DNA of 64,000 nucleotides from Streptococcus sp. 263_SSPC (GTDB lineage Bacteria; Bacillota; Bacilli; Lactobacillales; Aerococcaceae), in contig NZ_JVNU01000021.1 of assembly GCF_001071995.1 (NCBI RefSeq), positions 1 to 64,000 of the forward strand. Direction: 5' to 3'. A program made the position numbers and the translations under genes. Shown here piece after piece: positions 45,703-55,249 of this stretch (position 1 is the stretch's first letter; each line of letters starts with the position of its first letter). A model generated the notes under the pieces. It searched no databases and was not told the origin of the DNA. It saw only the letters and a program-made list of their open reading frames with translations.

Positions 45703-46701
45703 TTAATCTTTCACTTGTATCACTTCAGACGGAATCTGAATATGAACCGTTGTCCCTTCTCCAACAGTCGAGTCTACACTAAGCGTAACGCCTAATCGTT
45801 TGGCAATCTCTGAAGATAAGTAGAGCCCTAGTCCTGTTGATTGGTGGTTCACACGACCATTATAGCCACTAAATCCACGTTCAAAAATTCGTTTAATATC
45901 GTAAGGGGCAATCCCGATTCCCGTATCTTCAATCGTTAACGTATCGCCTTCAAAAAGAATACGAATCGTTCCATCTTCAGGCGTATATTTCACCGCATTC
46001 GATAACACTTGCTCGACGATGACGCCTAACCATTTCGAATCCGTCACGACCTTTTTCTCAGTAGGAACATAGTCCAAATGCAATTTCTTCGAAATAAAGA
46101 AGGTTGCGTATTTCTTCAAGAGCGGACGAATCACTTCATCGATAGAAATCGTTGCAATCGATAAGTCCTGATGGAAACTTTCCATTCGAACATAATGCAG
46201 TGCTAGTTCTGTATATGTCGTAATCCGAACGAGTTCTTGACTCAATAAGGATTTCTCAGACGTTTGCGGCAACTCACGAATCAACAATTGACTTGCGGCA
46301 ATACTCGTTTTAATTTGATGCGCCCATAAAGTATAGTAGTCCACATCTTCCTTGCGAAGTTGCTTCATCTTCGTACTTAGCCCTCGCATATCCGACTTCT
46401 CTTGTTGAATCGCCTCATATAAATGACTCACAACAGGCGAAAATCCATCGTCTAGCGTCGTCACTTCCTGCTGCAAACTTCGAACGACTTCTCTGTACTT
46501 TCTCCAATCGTGCCACAAAAGTGCACCAACAATCACCAAAAGGAAAAAGGCTTGTAAAAATAAATAATAGCCCACTTCTGAATTTAGCCAATTAAAGACG
46601 AAGAAGAACCCAATCGAAAACAATTCGATGAAGGCCAGCGCCCCGAGTAAGAAGGCATGCGATTTGAACCAAGCCATACTAAATTCCACTTTTGTCTTCA
46701 T
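45703..46701 (-). CDS. intramembrane-sensing histidine kinase, BceS-like
   Basis: 332 aa. Two helices (about 16-36 and 44-63) with a loop of only about 7 residues between them, no extracellular sensor, then the HisKA-like domain with His128 in WAHQIKTSIAA and an ATPase domain (LSNAVKYT, DTGIGI, STGLGLYLSS). This build is typical of kinases that sense antimicrobial peptides through a BceAB-type transporter. Two such transporters lie at 56.5-62.2 kb. It overlaps its regulator by 4 nt. Confidence 0.88.
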   Translation of the reverse strand: MKTKVEFSMAWFKSHAFLLGALAFIELFSIGFFFVFNWLNSEVGYYLFLQAFFLLVIVGALLWHDWRKYREVVRSLQQEVTTLDDGFSPVVSHLYEAIQQEKSDMRGLSTKMKQLRKEDVDYYTLWAHQIKTSIAASQLLIRELPQTSEKSLLSQELVRITTYTELALHYVRMESFHQDLSIATISIDEVIRPLLKKYATFFISKKLHLDYVPTEKKVVTDSKWLGVIVEQVLSNAVKYTPEDGTIRILFEGDTLTIEDTGIGIAPYDIKRIFERGFSGYNGRVNHQSTGLGLYLSSEIAKRLGVTLSVDSTVGEGTTVHIQIPSEVIQVKD

Positions 46702-47381
46702 TCAATCACTTCCGCCAATCCATACCCGACGCCTTTTTTCGTCGTGATTAATTTTTCCAACCCGATTTCGCCAAGACGCTTCCGCAAACGAGCAACTGTG
46801 ACAGATAAGGTATTATCATCGACAAACACATCGCTATTCCACAATGCATTCATTAAATCTTCTCTTGGCGCAATGTCCCCTTGTTTTTCAAATAGTACAC
46901 GTAAAATGATAAATTCATTCTTCGACAATTCGATGACATTACCTTCATACGAAACTTTTCCACTTCCAAGCTGCAAGGCAATCCCCTTATATTCCAGCCA
47001 ATCTTTCTGCTGAACGAACTCATAACTGCGACGCATCATCCCTTGAATTTTTGCGACCAATACACTCGGCTCAAACGGTTTTGTCATATAATCATCCGCA
47101 CCCATATTAATCGACATCACAATATCCATCGCTTGATCCCTGGACGACAAGAACATAATCGGCACCTGAGACACCTTACGAATCTCTTGGCACCAATAAT
47201 AGCCATTATAAAACGGCAATGTAATATCCAGAATGACCAACTGCGGATTGATGGCTAAAAATTGAGTGTACACTTGCGAAAAGTCTTCCACCGCAACGAC
47301 TTCATAATTCCATTTTTCTAATTCTTGTACAATTGCATCACGAATGACTCTTTCATCTTCGACAATCATTATTGTTTGCAT
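46698..47381 (-). CDS. OmpR-family response regulator, BceR-like
   Basis: 227 aa. Receiver with Asp52 in LVILDITLP and Lys in YMTKPF, then a winged helix (LSKNEFIILRVLF to TTKKGVGYGL). Cognate of the BceS-like kinase. A TNACA-N4-TGTAA-type site upstream of one of the BceAB operons (59379-59392) fits the known BceR recognition pattern. A lipoprotein gene lies 50 nt upstream on the same strand. Confidence 0.87.
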   Translation of the reverse strand: MQTIMIVEDERVIRDAIVQELEKWNYEVVAVEDFSQVYTQFLAINPQLVILDITLPFYNGYYWCQEIRKVSQVPIMFLSSRDQAMDIVMSINMGADDYMTKPFEPSVLVAKIQGMMRRSYEFVQQKDWLEYKGIALQLGSGKVSYEGNVIELSKNEFIILRVLFEKQGDIAPREDLMNALWNSDVFVDDNTLSVTVARLRKRLGEIGLEKLITTKKGVGYGLAEVIE

Positions 47382-47431
47382 ACACTCACCTCGTTTTCAT
47401 TGTAACATCTTTCCAATTTACAGAAAACCAT

Positions 47432-48103
47432 CTATTTCCTAATTTCTCGTATCATTTCCCATAAAGTCGTTTGATGATCTTGCTCCGTTCCAATTTCATA
47501 TACGAAGCCATCGGACTCGTCACGACCAAAGATAAAGAACTCTACCGGCTGCGACTCTTCTATCCCCAAAATCCGACTAACCACTGGAAGTTGAATGCTA
47601 TATTTTAGATAAAATGTATTATCCCCAGTAGGACTTTCTTCTTTCTTCGTATAAATATTCTCTCGCAATTTTGCCTTTGCCAAAATATCTTTATTCAATT
47701 GCAATTCCTGGAATACAAACTTTCCTTGTGGCCAGAGTTTTTTCGCCTCTTCTTCGTTTTCAAAAACAAACTTTCCATCCACATATTGGAACGGTATACT
47801 TTTCTCTTCTTCCTTAGTTTTAGAATTGAGCTGCTTAATCGTTCCAACTAGCGGCTTCCCTTTTTCCCTAGCCTCAAGATAAACAAATACATTCGAGTCA
47901 CCGACTACACGCATCTGACTTACGGTAAATCCATTCGGAAACTGCTCAAATAAATCTTCAATATTTTTTGTCGGATAAACACGGCTCAATTCTTTCCCAG
48001 CCAGCTCTTCAAGATACCCACGACTCGTGTGATCCGCACACCCTACTAACATCGCTACGCATAACATCAATAGCCCAATCCACGACCATTTCTTTAACTT
48101 CAC
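47432..48103 (-). CDS. lipoprotein upstream of the BceRS-like system
   Basis: 223 aa. Signal peptide with lipobox LVGC, Cys about 23; the rest is a soluble extracellular domain without a motif I recognise. The open frame begins at a TTG (48124), but GTGAGG is followed after 8 nt by a GTG at 48103 that gives a normal Lys-rich signal peptide (KLKKWSWIGLL), so I prefer it. With the two-component genes 50 nt downstream it probably forms an operon and could help sense or bind the peptide or report envelope state. Confidence 0.7.
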   Translation of the reverse strand: MKLKKWSWIGLLMLCVAMLVGCADHTSRGYLEELAGKELSRVYPTKNIEDLFEQFPNGFTVSQMRVVGDSNVFVYLEAREKGKPLVGTIKQLNSKTKEEEKSIPFQYVDGKFVFENEEEAKKLWPQGKFVFQELQLNKDILAKAKLRENIYTKKEESPTGDNTFYLKYSIQLPVVSRILGIEESQPVEFFIFGRDESDGFVYEIGTEQDHQTTLWEMIREIRK

Positions 48104-48238
48104 ACACAAAACCTCACTTTGCAATACAGTGCCTTCATCATACCATATCCCGCCTATACCGTAACATTCCCTAACAAAATCCTAAACTTTTCGCAATCTC
48201 AACATAAGAATCTCCAATCCATTTTAAGCACATTCCTC

Positions 48239-48519
48239 TTTCGAATGAAGGAATACTCGCACTAACATCATCGAAGCAAAACAACAACGTTAAGAGGCAA
48301 ATAAAAAAGCTACGCGTTTTCGGATAACATAGTAGCCATTATAGCGATTAGTAATCGATGCGAATTACGGATGGTTGGAAATTCATTTCCTACCATCCGT
48401 TTGAGGCTCGATAGGATTGAGACCTTGGCTCAATCCGGTACAGCTATATTGGCTAACGCTTCTCATTTCGAATGAAGGAATAATTGTTCTAACTTTATTG
48501 AAGCAACACAACAACTTAA
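48239..48519. repeat. direct repeat of about 54 bp flanking structured element copy 3
   Basis: 48239-48293 and 48466-48519 share TTTCGAATGAAGGAATA, then CTAAC, GAAGCAA and ACAACAAC at matching spacing. Together with copies 3 and 4 of the structured element this shows a tandem duplication with a period of about 225 bp. Confidence 0.75.
48302..48459 (-). ncRNA. structured 3'-UTR element, copy 3 (tandem, distal)
   Basis: Outer stem GCGT 48314-48317 with ACGC 48456-48459, TAGCCA 48333-48338 with 48450-48455, ATAGC 48341-48345 with 48443-48447. Head: P2 48368-48375 with 48392-48399; P3 ATCGA 48354-48358 with TCGAT 48408-48412; P4 ATTGAG with CTCAAT near 48416-48435. A T-run on the minus strand at 48303-48309 follows. 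Flanking arms 48232-48247 and 48464-48481 may extend the stem. Confidence 0.68.
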
Positions 48520-48536
48520 CTGCTGATAAAACAGAA

Positions 48537-48700
48537 AACTCCTCAGAGGTTATAGAAAGCATTATAGGAAATGATAACCAATGTGAATTACAGTCTCTAG
48601 AAATTCATTTCGTAGAGACTGTTTGAAGCTTGGTAGGTTTGAGACCTAAGACTCAAACCGGTATCCTATAATGCTTTTCTATAACAAACTCTGAGGAGTT
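48537..48700 (-). ncRNA. structured 3'-UTR element, copy 4 (after nucleotidase)
   Basis: The cleanest copy. Outer stem 48537-48548 with 48689-48700 (12 bp perfect) and 48549-48569 with 48664-48685 (21 bp, one bulge). Head: P2 48591-48598 with 48614-48621; P3 ACCAA 48577-48581 with TTGGT 48630-48634; P4 GGTTTGAG/CTCAAACC near 48636-48659. It starts 15 nt after the stop of the 48716-50272 gene. Confidence 0.75.
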
Positions 48701-48715
48701 TGAAATGTCTATATA

Positions 48716-50272
48716 TTATTTCACCACAGTCTTAAAGTTGTTGTTGACTGTGGCTTCGATGACTGGATGTTTGCGCAAGTATTCCGCAATGAGCTCCGTC
48801 ATGTCGATCTGCACCTCACGCACAATCTTCTCTGGCTTAAACATACTATAGTTTCCGCCACCAACTGCACGGTATTGGTTTGTCACTACTTCTAATTCAT
48901 CCGTATCTTGAACCGGTTTGCCATGGTACTCTAAGCGAGTCACACGGTCGCCGAATGGTCTAGTGAAGTCTAATGTGTACTCGATTCCTTCGTACATATC
49001 GTAGTTGTAGTATTGAGGTTTTGGTTCCACATATTTAGGATTGAAGACTGCTTGTCCGTTTTCGACGATGAAATAAGTCGCCACACGTTCAAGAGCCGCT
49101 TTCAAGTCCGCACCGCTCACTTTTAGAACGGCTAATGTATTTGGATAAATATAGTTCGTAATCACGTCACGCATACGGATTTCTGAGTTAAATCCACGTC
49201 CGTCATTGTTGAATAACGCAGTTCCTGAGATGTCCGCACCGCTGGCTTCCATTTGAACCTTATTGATAAATTCAATATATGGATGCTCGCTTAAACGTGC
49301 TGCATGTGGATCTTTAATGGTCATATCTCCAACAACTTTTCCTACTGGAGTATCTAACCAATCTTCCACTTCCGCTTGTAAATCGCTAAACATTTCTAAT
49401 ACGGCTGGATCTGCTGGCACATCTTCTGTTGGGTGAAGTTTTGCTTCACTTGAAACAACCGTATACTTTCCGTCTACTTTTTCCACTTCTAAGCTGATTT
49501 CACCGACATATGCGCCGCGGTATCCTGGTTGAATCACTGGCACGCCATTCACTTTTTGTGCAATCACACGGTGTTGGTGTCCTGTCACTAACGCATCGAT
49601 TCCTTCTACTTGCGTCGCAATCGCATACCCTTCGTTTTCTCCTGTTAAGAGTTCCGTTGGATCACCGCATGAAAGGTCGCACTCGAATCCTCCGTGATAA
49701 GTTACAACGACAACGTCCGCAACTTTACGCATTTCTGGAACGTATTTCTTCGCTGTTTCCAACGCGCTCACGAATACTAAATCTTTTACCGTTGCAGGTT
49801 GTTCCCAATTTGGAATATAAGGCGTTGTAATCCCTAAAACTGCGATTTTCACGCCATCTTTCTCGAACACTTTGTAAGGTTCGCCAAACGCTGGCTTGCC
49901 GTCTTTTGTTAAAATGTTTGAGCAAAGAATTGGGTGGTTGTAAGACGCAATCGCTTCTCTTAAGTAGTCTAACCCATAGTTAAACTCGTGGTTTCCTAGA
50001 ATTCCTAAGTCATAGTTTAAATAGTTCAATACTTTTGTTAAATCAGATGCTACTTTTGAATCTTGTTTACGAACATAGTAGCTTAATGGTGACCCTTGAA
50101 TGAAGTCCCCGTTTTCGATTTGAATCACAGGACCATTTGCTTCTTCTTTTAAGCGACGAATCACAGTCGCAGCCTTCGCCGTACTGAATCCTAAGTCCAT
50201 GTTTCTCTCTGTATAGTTTGTCGGTAACACGTACCCATGCATATCACTAGTTTCAATAATTTTAATTTCCAT
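48716..50272 (-). CDS. bifunctional metallophosphatase/5'-nucleotidase family protein
   Basis: 518 aa. N-terminal calcineurin-like phosphoesterase with DMHGYV (Asp and His ligands), NGDFIQGSP, GNHEFNYG, and the TYHGGFECD and VTGHQHRV metal sites, then the C-terminal 5'-nucleotidase substrate domain (NNDGRGFNSEI, NQYRAVGGGNYSMF). The family acts on 2',3'-cyclic nucleotides and nucleoside monophosphates. There is no signal peptide or wall anchor, so it is likely cytoplasmic, unlike the secreted relatives. The start is the ATG at 50272, 7 nt after AGTGAGG. Structured elements 4 and 3 follow its stop. Confidence 0.87.
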   Translation of the reverse strand: MEIKIIETSDMHGYVLPTNYTERNMDLGFSTAKAATVIRRLKEEANGPVIQIENGDFIQGSPLSYYVRKQDSKVASDLTKVLNYLNYDLGILGNHEFNYGLDYLREAIASYNHPILCSNILTKDGKPAFGEPYKVFEKDGVKIAVLGITTPYIPNWEQPATVKDLVFVSALETAKKYVPEMRKVADVVVVTYHGGFECDLSCGDPTELLTGENEGYAIATQVEGIDALVTGHQHRVIAQKVNGVPVIQPGYRGAYVGEISLEVEKVDGKYTVVSSEAKLHPTEDVPADPAVLEMFSDLQAEVEDWLDTPVGKVVGDMTIKDPHAARLSEHPYIEFINKVQMEASGADISGTALFNNDGRGFNSEIRMRDVITNYIYPNTLAVLKVSGADLKAALERVATYFIVENGQAVFNPKYVEPKPQYYNYDMYEGIEYTLDFTRPFGDRVTRLEYHGKPVQDTDELEVVTNQYRAVGGGNYSMFKPEKIVREVQIDMTELIAEYLRKHPVIEATVNNNFKTVVK

Positions 50273-50326
50273 AATGCGCCTCACTTTCTACAAATTCACA
50301 CACTATTGTACCATAAAAAAGCCCTA

Positions 50327-50875
50327 TCACAAAGGTTTCTCTGTCTGCAGTATTTCTGCGATTTTATCAAATGTCTTCCCATTTCGAATCGTAATCGTCT
50401 TATAAAATGGTTGCTTCAAAATCTTCTTATGGTAAGTCGTTTTTTGATACTCTGCCTCATCAATTTTCGCCCAGAAGACTGCACATTTCCCAACAAATAC
50501 TTTTTCATTATAAAACGCTGACTCTTCTACAAATCGAACAACTTCATCAGTATCTGTCCCCCGTGAGAAAAACAAAATATCTTTTCTAGCAAACTCATCC
50601 TTCCACCAATCCGGAAGCCCAGCCATTTCTTTTAAGTACTCCTCTTTTGAAAGCAGCGCAAACGGAATCGAGAACTCATAATTCTCTTCTAATACCTTTT
50701 CAACCTTCAAAACGATTTTTTCTACACTCTCATCGCTTGCAAAAAATAAGTTCCCGCTATTAATGTACGAATCCACATCGCTGAACCCTTCACGTTTCAA
50801 GAATCCCTTCAATTCGCTCATCACGACTTTATTTTTACCACCAACATTGACGCCTCTTAATAAAAGCACATACAC
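50327..50875 (-). CDS. DUF1697 family protein
   Basis: 182 aa with the family N-terminus YVLLLRGVNVGGKNKV and the SDVDSYINSGNLFF segment. Small cytoplasmic protein of unknown function, common in Firmicutes. The start is GTG with a poor ribosome binding site, suggesting low expression. Confidence 0.85.
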   Translation of the reverse strand: MYVLLLRGVNVGGKNKVVMSELKGFLKREGFSDVDSYINSGNLFFASDESVEKIVLKVEKVLEENYEFSIPFALLSKEEYLKEMAGLPDWWKDEFARKDILFFSRGTDTDEVVRFVEESAFYNEKVFVGKCAVFWAKIDEAEYQKTTYHKKILKQPFYKTITIRNGKTFDKIAEILQTEKPL

Positions 50876-50885
50876 TCATTCCACA

Positions 50886-50915
50886 CAAAAAGCCTGAGGA
50901 TAATTCCCCAGGCTT
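50886..50915 (-). terminator. terminator of the ABC importer operon
   Basis: Stem AAGCCTGAGG/CCCAGGCTT (50890-50899 with 50907-50915, one mismatch) and T5 on the minus strand. Confidence 0.85.
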
Positions 50916-50951
50916 TCGTTGTGATTGTGTTGTGAATGAACTTATATGTGA

Positions 50952-52247
50952 TTATTGATTCCACGCTGCATCAAATTGTGCTTTAGAATCTTGGATTAAT
51001 TGATCTACATTGCCGTTTTGAGTTGTAAAGATTTTTTCTAAAATCGTACGAACTTCCGCGTATGCAGGGTCAGAGTTTTCAACTACAGGAATTGAGAATA
51101 AATTCTTAGTAGCTTCGCCTAAAATTGCAGGAACTTTAGAGTTTGATTTCTTGTATTCATCTTTTTCTAACACTGAAGCAACTGTTGGCATGTAACCAGT
51201 TTGTTGTGCCCAGTATAATTGAGATTCAGCTGAAGATAAGAATTTCAAGTATAAGAATGCTGCAGTACGTTGTTCTTCAGTTGTAGAACCTTCGAACATG
51301 TAAATGTCAGTACCTTGTTGTAAGTTGAATTTCTCAGGACGAACTGCTACTCCGTATTCGAAACCAGCTTCTTTAGCGCCTTTAGCTACGAATGATTCAC
51401 CAGCTGTTGAACCAACATACATAGCCACTTTTTTGTTTTGGAATGGTGCTGATAAGTATTTATCTGAACCAGCTACACGGAAGTATCCATCTTTAATTCC
51501 GTCTGCATAGTATTTAACAACTTCTTTTGAAGCGTCACTTGCGAAGTCTAATTCTTTAGTGAAGTCAATGCCTTTGTTCTTCATACCAATTGCATAGTAG
51601 TTGTTTAATGAGTCGAAACCAGCACCAACAACTTCGTGGTTAGATTTTTCGTAAATTGTTTTAGCTGCTTCTTTTAATTCATCTAAAGTAGTTGGAACTT
51701 TAACACCGTATTGTTTCAAGATATCTGCATTGTAGAATAATACTTCTGTAGATTTGTTGAATGGGATACCGTATTGTACTCCTTTGATTTTAGCACCTTC
51801 CATTAAGTCTGAACGGATTTCTTCACCTTTCTTGAATCCGATTGTTTCATTTTCAATGTATGGTTTGAAGTCTACCAATGTATCTTGCTCAGCAGCATTG
51901 AATAACCAGTTAGGATATGCTTGAGTGATTGTTGGTAAATCTTTTGGTGAAGTTAAAGTTGAGTTAATTTTAGCTTGTAAATCTTTGTATGAAGATTGGT
52001 TTTGTAACTCTACTTTGATATTTGGGTTAGCTTTCATAAAGTCATCTGTTAATTTTTGAAGAGCTTTTTCAAGCTGACCGTTCATGGCATGCCAGAAAGT
52101 GATTGTAGTTTCTGATTTAACCTCTGTTACGATGTCTTTTTTAGTTTCAGCTTGTTGTGAGCTGTTTGATGAGTTAGCTCCACATGCTGTTAACGCCACA
52201 ACTGATGCTGTTGCTAGTGTCGCTTTTACTAAAGATTTGAATTTCAT
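50952..52247 (-). CDS. ABC transporter solute-binding lipoprotein (sugar/glycerol-phosphate type)
   Basis: 431 aa. Lipobox LTAC (Cys22), then an extracellular family-1 solute-binding fold (TITFWHAMNG near 53, YPNWLFNAAEQ, YGIPFNKSTEVLFYN). FWHAM and the following QKLTDDF helix are typical of UgpB-like proteins for sn-glycerol 3-phosphate or its diesters, but many sugar binders share them. Last gene of the operon; AAGGAG before the ATG. Placing the binding protein last is unusual and may give it independent expression. Confidence 0.85.
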   Translation of the reverse strand: MKFKSLVKATLATASVVALTACGANSSNSSQQAETKKDIVTEVKSETTITFWHAMNGQLEKALQKLTDDFMKANPNIKVELQNQSSYKDLQAKINSTLTSPKDLPTITQAYPNWLFNAAEQDTLVDFKPYIENETIGFKKGEEIRSDLMEGAKIKGVQYGIPFNKSTEVLFYNADILKQYGVKVPTTLDELKEAAKTIYEKSNHEVVGAGFDSLNNYYAIGMKNKGIDFTKELDFASDASKEVVKYYADGIKDGYFRVAGSDKYLSAPFQNKKVAMYVGSTAGESFVAKGAKEAGFEYGVAVRPEKFNLQQGTDIYMFEGSTTEEQRTAAFLYLKFLSSAESQLYWAQQTGYMPTVASVLEKDEYKKSNSKVPAILGEATKNLFSIPVVENSDPAYAEVRTILEKIFTTQNGNVDQLIQDSKAQFDAAWNQ

Positions 52248-52274
52248 TTTTCTTCTCCTTTTGTTATATAGTTT

Positions 52275-53567
52275 TTACAACACAATTTTTTCGCCGCGAT
52301 ACGGCAATATTCTGTCACCATACGGATTTACCAGAAGTTCTGGTTTTAACGTATGAATTGGAACCAAACATTTAGGCTCGATCATCGCAATAATGCGGTC
52401 TAAGTCGTCCGGTTTTGCGTGACCTGAGCAAGCTAGGCGTACAAACTCAATATGTTTTTCCGCCAATAAATCAAGAAACGGTTGATAGTTCGGATCAAAG
52501 TCCCCGAGAGGCTGTGCATCGCTGTGGATGTATAAGCTTCCTTCTTGCAAACGTTCGAAATGATCGACTGCTTGCCATAGATACTTCGAAGTATCCTCTA
52601 ACAACGTTTGATATGAAATTTCTAAAGTAGGATCAAGTTCGTCGAGTTTTGGAGCTCCTTCTCTATAGTAGTAATGAGCTTCTTTTTGGAAGACTTCTTT
52701 AAGAAGTGCCGCCATCGTTGCTTCTAAAACAACAGTACGGCTTGTTCCTTCGACGATTTTTTCAAAACGACGGACATTTGCTGGATAACCATTAAAGGTA
52801 ATTTGTCGATTTGGATTTTCTTGTTCGAGGCGAGCGATATGACGAATCACATCTTCCTCGTTTTCAGGTTTGATTTCGTCTTCAACCTCTTTTCGGTCCC
52901 CAAAGCTAATCGATACACCTTCCATCATTAAAAGGTCGGTATGTTTTGCCTTCTTACAAAATTCGATTGTGTCTTCGGCATTATGACCGTGAAGTCGTAA
53001 GTCCCCTGTATACGTAATATGATGACCAGGAGTTTTGATGATTAAAGCAGCAGCCCCATACGCGTCATGGTCGACACGCACGATTTCTACTTCGATTTCT
53101 CCAACCTTAATCACGTCTCCAGCATCTAACCCAATCATGTCTCTTGTAAATGCATCGTCTTCAAACGGCGATGGTAGTAAGAACACGCCATTGCGGTTAA
53201 GCGAATTTACAATCATTTTTGTTTCCTTCAATGTATATAAAGGAATGTTTGGGTCTAAATAATTCAACATTCTTGTATGGTCCAAATGCGCATGTGAGAT
53301 AAAGACCGCCGTGTTGGCATAGTCTTTATCTTCATCCCCTTCATATTTGTAAGGGATACGTGCATCATACATATTTTTTAAATGTGGAATCACTTTATGA
53401 TCAGTGAGTGTTTGCACCGATTCATCGGGCAATTCTAATTCTGGTAAAAACTCAGTCCCGAAGTCGAAGAAGATATGGCTATCTTTGTAAGCAACTTCGA
53501 TGACCGTTCCACCGATTGTTAAAATGCCGCTATGAAAGGTAATCCTTGTTTTATCCTTTGATACCAT
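52275..53567 (-). CDS. metallo-beta-lactamase-fold hydrolase (RNase J-like) inside an ABC importer operon
   Basis: 430 aa. MBL motif SHAHLDHTRM near residue 91-100 (HxHxDH), further ligands in TYTGDLRLHG and a C-terminal GHAKPDDLDRI plus PIHTLKP, the arrangement of beta-CASP/RNase J-like enzymes. It is too short for RNase J and lacks its long C-terminus. It overlaps the permease gene by 17 nt, so it belongs to the transporter operon. A phosphodiesterase acting on the imported compound would fit, as GlpQ/UgpQ do elsewhere; this is inference. Confidence 0.78.
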   Translation of the reverse strand: MVSKDKTRITFHSGILTIGGTVIEVAYKDSHIFFDFGTEFLPELELPDESVQTLTDHKVIPHLKNMYDARIPYKYEGDEDKDYANTAVFISHAHLDHTRMLNYLDPNIPLYTLKETKMIVNSLNRNGVFLLPSPFEDDAFTRDMIGLDAGDVIKVGEIEVEIVRVDHDAYGAAALIIKTPGHHITYTGDLRLHGHNAEDTIEFCKKAKHTDLLMMEGVSISFGDRKEVEDEIKPENEEDVIRHIARLEQENPNRQITFNGYPANVRRFEKIVEGTSRTVVLEATMAALLKEVFQKEAHYYYREGAPKLDELDPTLEISYQTLLEDTSKYLWQAVDHFERLQEGSLYIHSDAQPLGDFDPNYQPFLDLLAEKHIEFVRLACSGHAKPDDLDRIIAMIEPKCLVPIHTLKPELLVNPYGDRILPYRGEKIVL

Positions 53568-54369
53568 TCTTCGCTACCCCTCTAATAATTTCTTTTCTGA
53601 ATACGAAGTAAATTAACAGAATTGGGATAACCGTTAAAGTTGCTGCGGCCATTTGTAAGTGAACATCACTTCCGGCTTCTGTCGTGAAGGCAGAAAGTCC
53701 GTTGTTTAATAGACGGAATTCTTTCGTGTTTGTAACCAATAATGGCCATAGGAATGAATTCCAGCTTTGGATGAATGTTAAAATCCCTACTGTTACCAAT
53801 GCTGGTTTACACATTGGCACTAAAATGCGGCGGATGTATTCTAAATCACTCGCACCATCAATTTTAGCAGCTTTGTAGAATGTACTTGGGATTCCTTTTA
53901 AGTACCCGTTCAAGTAGTAAATATAGAAGATACTTGTTAAGAACGGAATGATTAACGCTACATAAGTGTTTAATAACCCTAATTGAGCGATTGTTTGGTA
54001 GTTTGTAAAGATGATTGATTCGTAAGGAACCATTAATAGAGAAACTAAAATCATCATGACAATGTTTTTCCCTTTGAACTGTAAGCTTGTTACAGCAAAG
54101 GCAGCTAGTAATGAAGTAATTACTGTTGCCACTGTTGTAAATAGAGACACGAATAATGTGTTTCCGAAGTAACGTAAGAATGGCGCACGGCTAAATACTT
54201 CTAAATAGTTACTAAATTTGAATGAACTTGGGATGAATGACGGTGGAATGCTTGTTGCTTCCGCGTATGTCATTAACCCTGTCATTACCATGTAAATAAA
54301 TGGGAATACTGTAATCAACGCTAAGAAAATTAAAAGCGCGATTGAAAAACCGTTAAATACTTTTTTCAT
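53551..54369 (-). CDS. ABC sugar-type permease (MalG/UgpE-like)
   Basis: 272 aa with six helices and the EAA loop (YKAAKIDGASDLEYIRRILVPMCKP) that contacts the ATPase. Second permease of the importer, 4 nt after the first. Confidence 0.9.
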   Translation of the reverse strand: MKKVFNGFSIALLIFLALITVFPFIYMVMTGLMTYAEATSIPPSFIPSSFKFSNYLEVFSRAPFLRYFGNTLFVSLFTTVATVITSLLAAFAVTSLQFKGKNIVMMILVSLLMVPYESIIFTNYQTIAQLGLLNTYVALIIPFLTSIFYIYYLNGYLKGIPSTFYKAAKIDGASDLEYIRRILVPMCKPALVTVGILTFIQSWNSFLWPLLVTNTKEFRLLNNGLSAFTTEAGSDVHLQMAAATLTVIPILLIYFVFRKEIIRGVAKNGIKG

Positions 54370-54373
54370 CTTC

Positions 54374-55249
54374 TTATCCCTCCGCCTTTCTCAAGAATTT
54401 GTTTTGGAGGAATGTTGCAAAAAGAATGATTGCAAACAAGATTACAGTTGCTGCCATGGCAACCCCTGGTCTTCCTGCCACATGGAACTTGTCGTAAATA
54501 TAGTACACAGCTGTTGTTGCTGAGTTCGCTGGACCAGCAGTTCCGCCAAATAATGCGTACACTTGTGTATACACTTTGAATGCCCCGATTAAGTTAACCG
54601 TTGAAAGGAAGGCAATTGTTGGAACTAATTGCGGGAATGTAATACGCCAGAAGATTTCACGGTCTGTCGCACCAAACATTTTCGCAATTTTGAAGTGCTC
54701 AGGATCAATATTACGCAATCCTGCTAAGAGGATGATGATATTGAACGCTAAACTTGTCCAAACCCCGAAAATAATCAATGTTGGCATACTCATGTTAACG
54801 TTATCCAACCAGTTCACAGCTGGAATACCAATCAAGCCAAGGAAGAAGTTGATAATTCCGTAGTCCCCATTGAAGAAGTAACGGAACACAATCCCGATAG
54901 CGATTGTACTTGTAACGTAAGGCATGAAGAAGATTGTTTCGAAGAAGCTTTTACGTTTAATCTTCTCGAAAATAATCCATGCAATGATGACTGAGATTAA
55001 TAACGCTACTGGCACTACTGCGAATGCATACAGTGCTGTGTTGAGTAACGCTTTATGGAATACAGGGTCCGCAATTACTTTTTGGTAGTTGTCTAAACCT
55101 GTGTATTGTAATTTTAATAGTGACCCTTTTTGGAAACTCATCCAGAACGAACGAAGTAATGGATAAATGTTAAAGAGAAGAATCACTCCTAAAGATGGAA
55201 GAAGGAATAACCAAGCTTTAGGTTGGTTCTCTGGGTTATATTTTCTCAT
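54374..55249 (-). CDS. ABC sugar-type permease (MalF/UgpA-like)
   Basis: 291 aa with six helices; EAA loop FKIAKMFGATDREIFWRITFPQL. First permease of the importer; its ATG shares one base with the ATPase stop codon (TAATG). Pairs with the 53551-54369 product. Confidence 0.9.
   Translation of the reverse strand: MRKYNPENQPKAWLFLLPSLGVILLFNIYPLLRSFWMSFQKGSLLKLQYTGLDNYQKVIADPVFHKALLNTALYAFAVVPVALLISVIIAWIIFEKIKRKSFFETIFFMPYVTSTIAIGIVFRYFFNGDYGIINFFLGLIGIPAVNWLDNVNMSMPTLIIFGVWTSLAFNIIILLAGLRNIDPEHFKIAKMFGATDREIFWRITFPQLVPTIAFLSTVNLIGAFKVYTQVYALFGGTAGPANSATTAVYYIYDKFHVAGRPGVAMAATVILFAIILFATFLQNKFLRKAEG

Noticed and set aside
48302-48700. MITE or insertion-sequence ends
   Set aside because: The outer arms differ completely between copies and there are no target-site duplications or shared terminal repeats; only the inner core is conserved.
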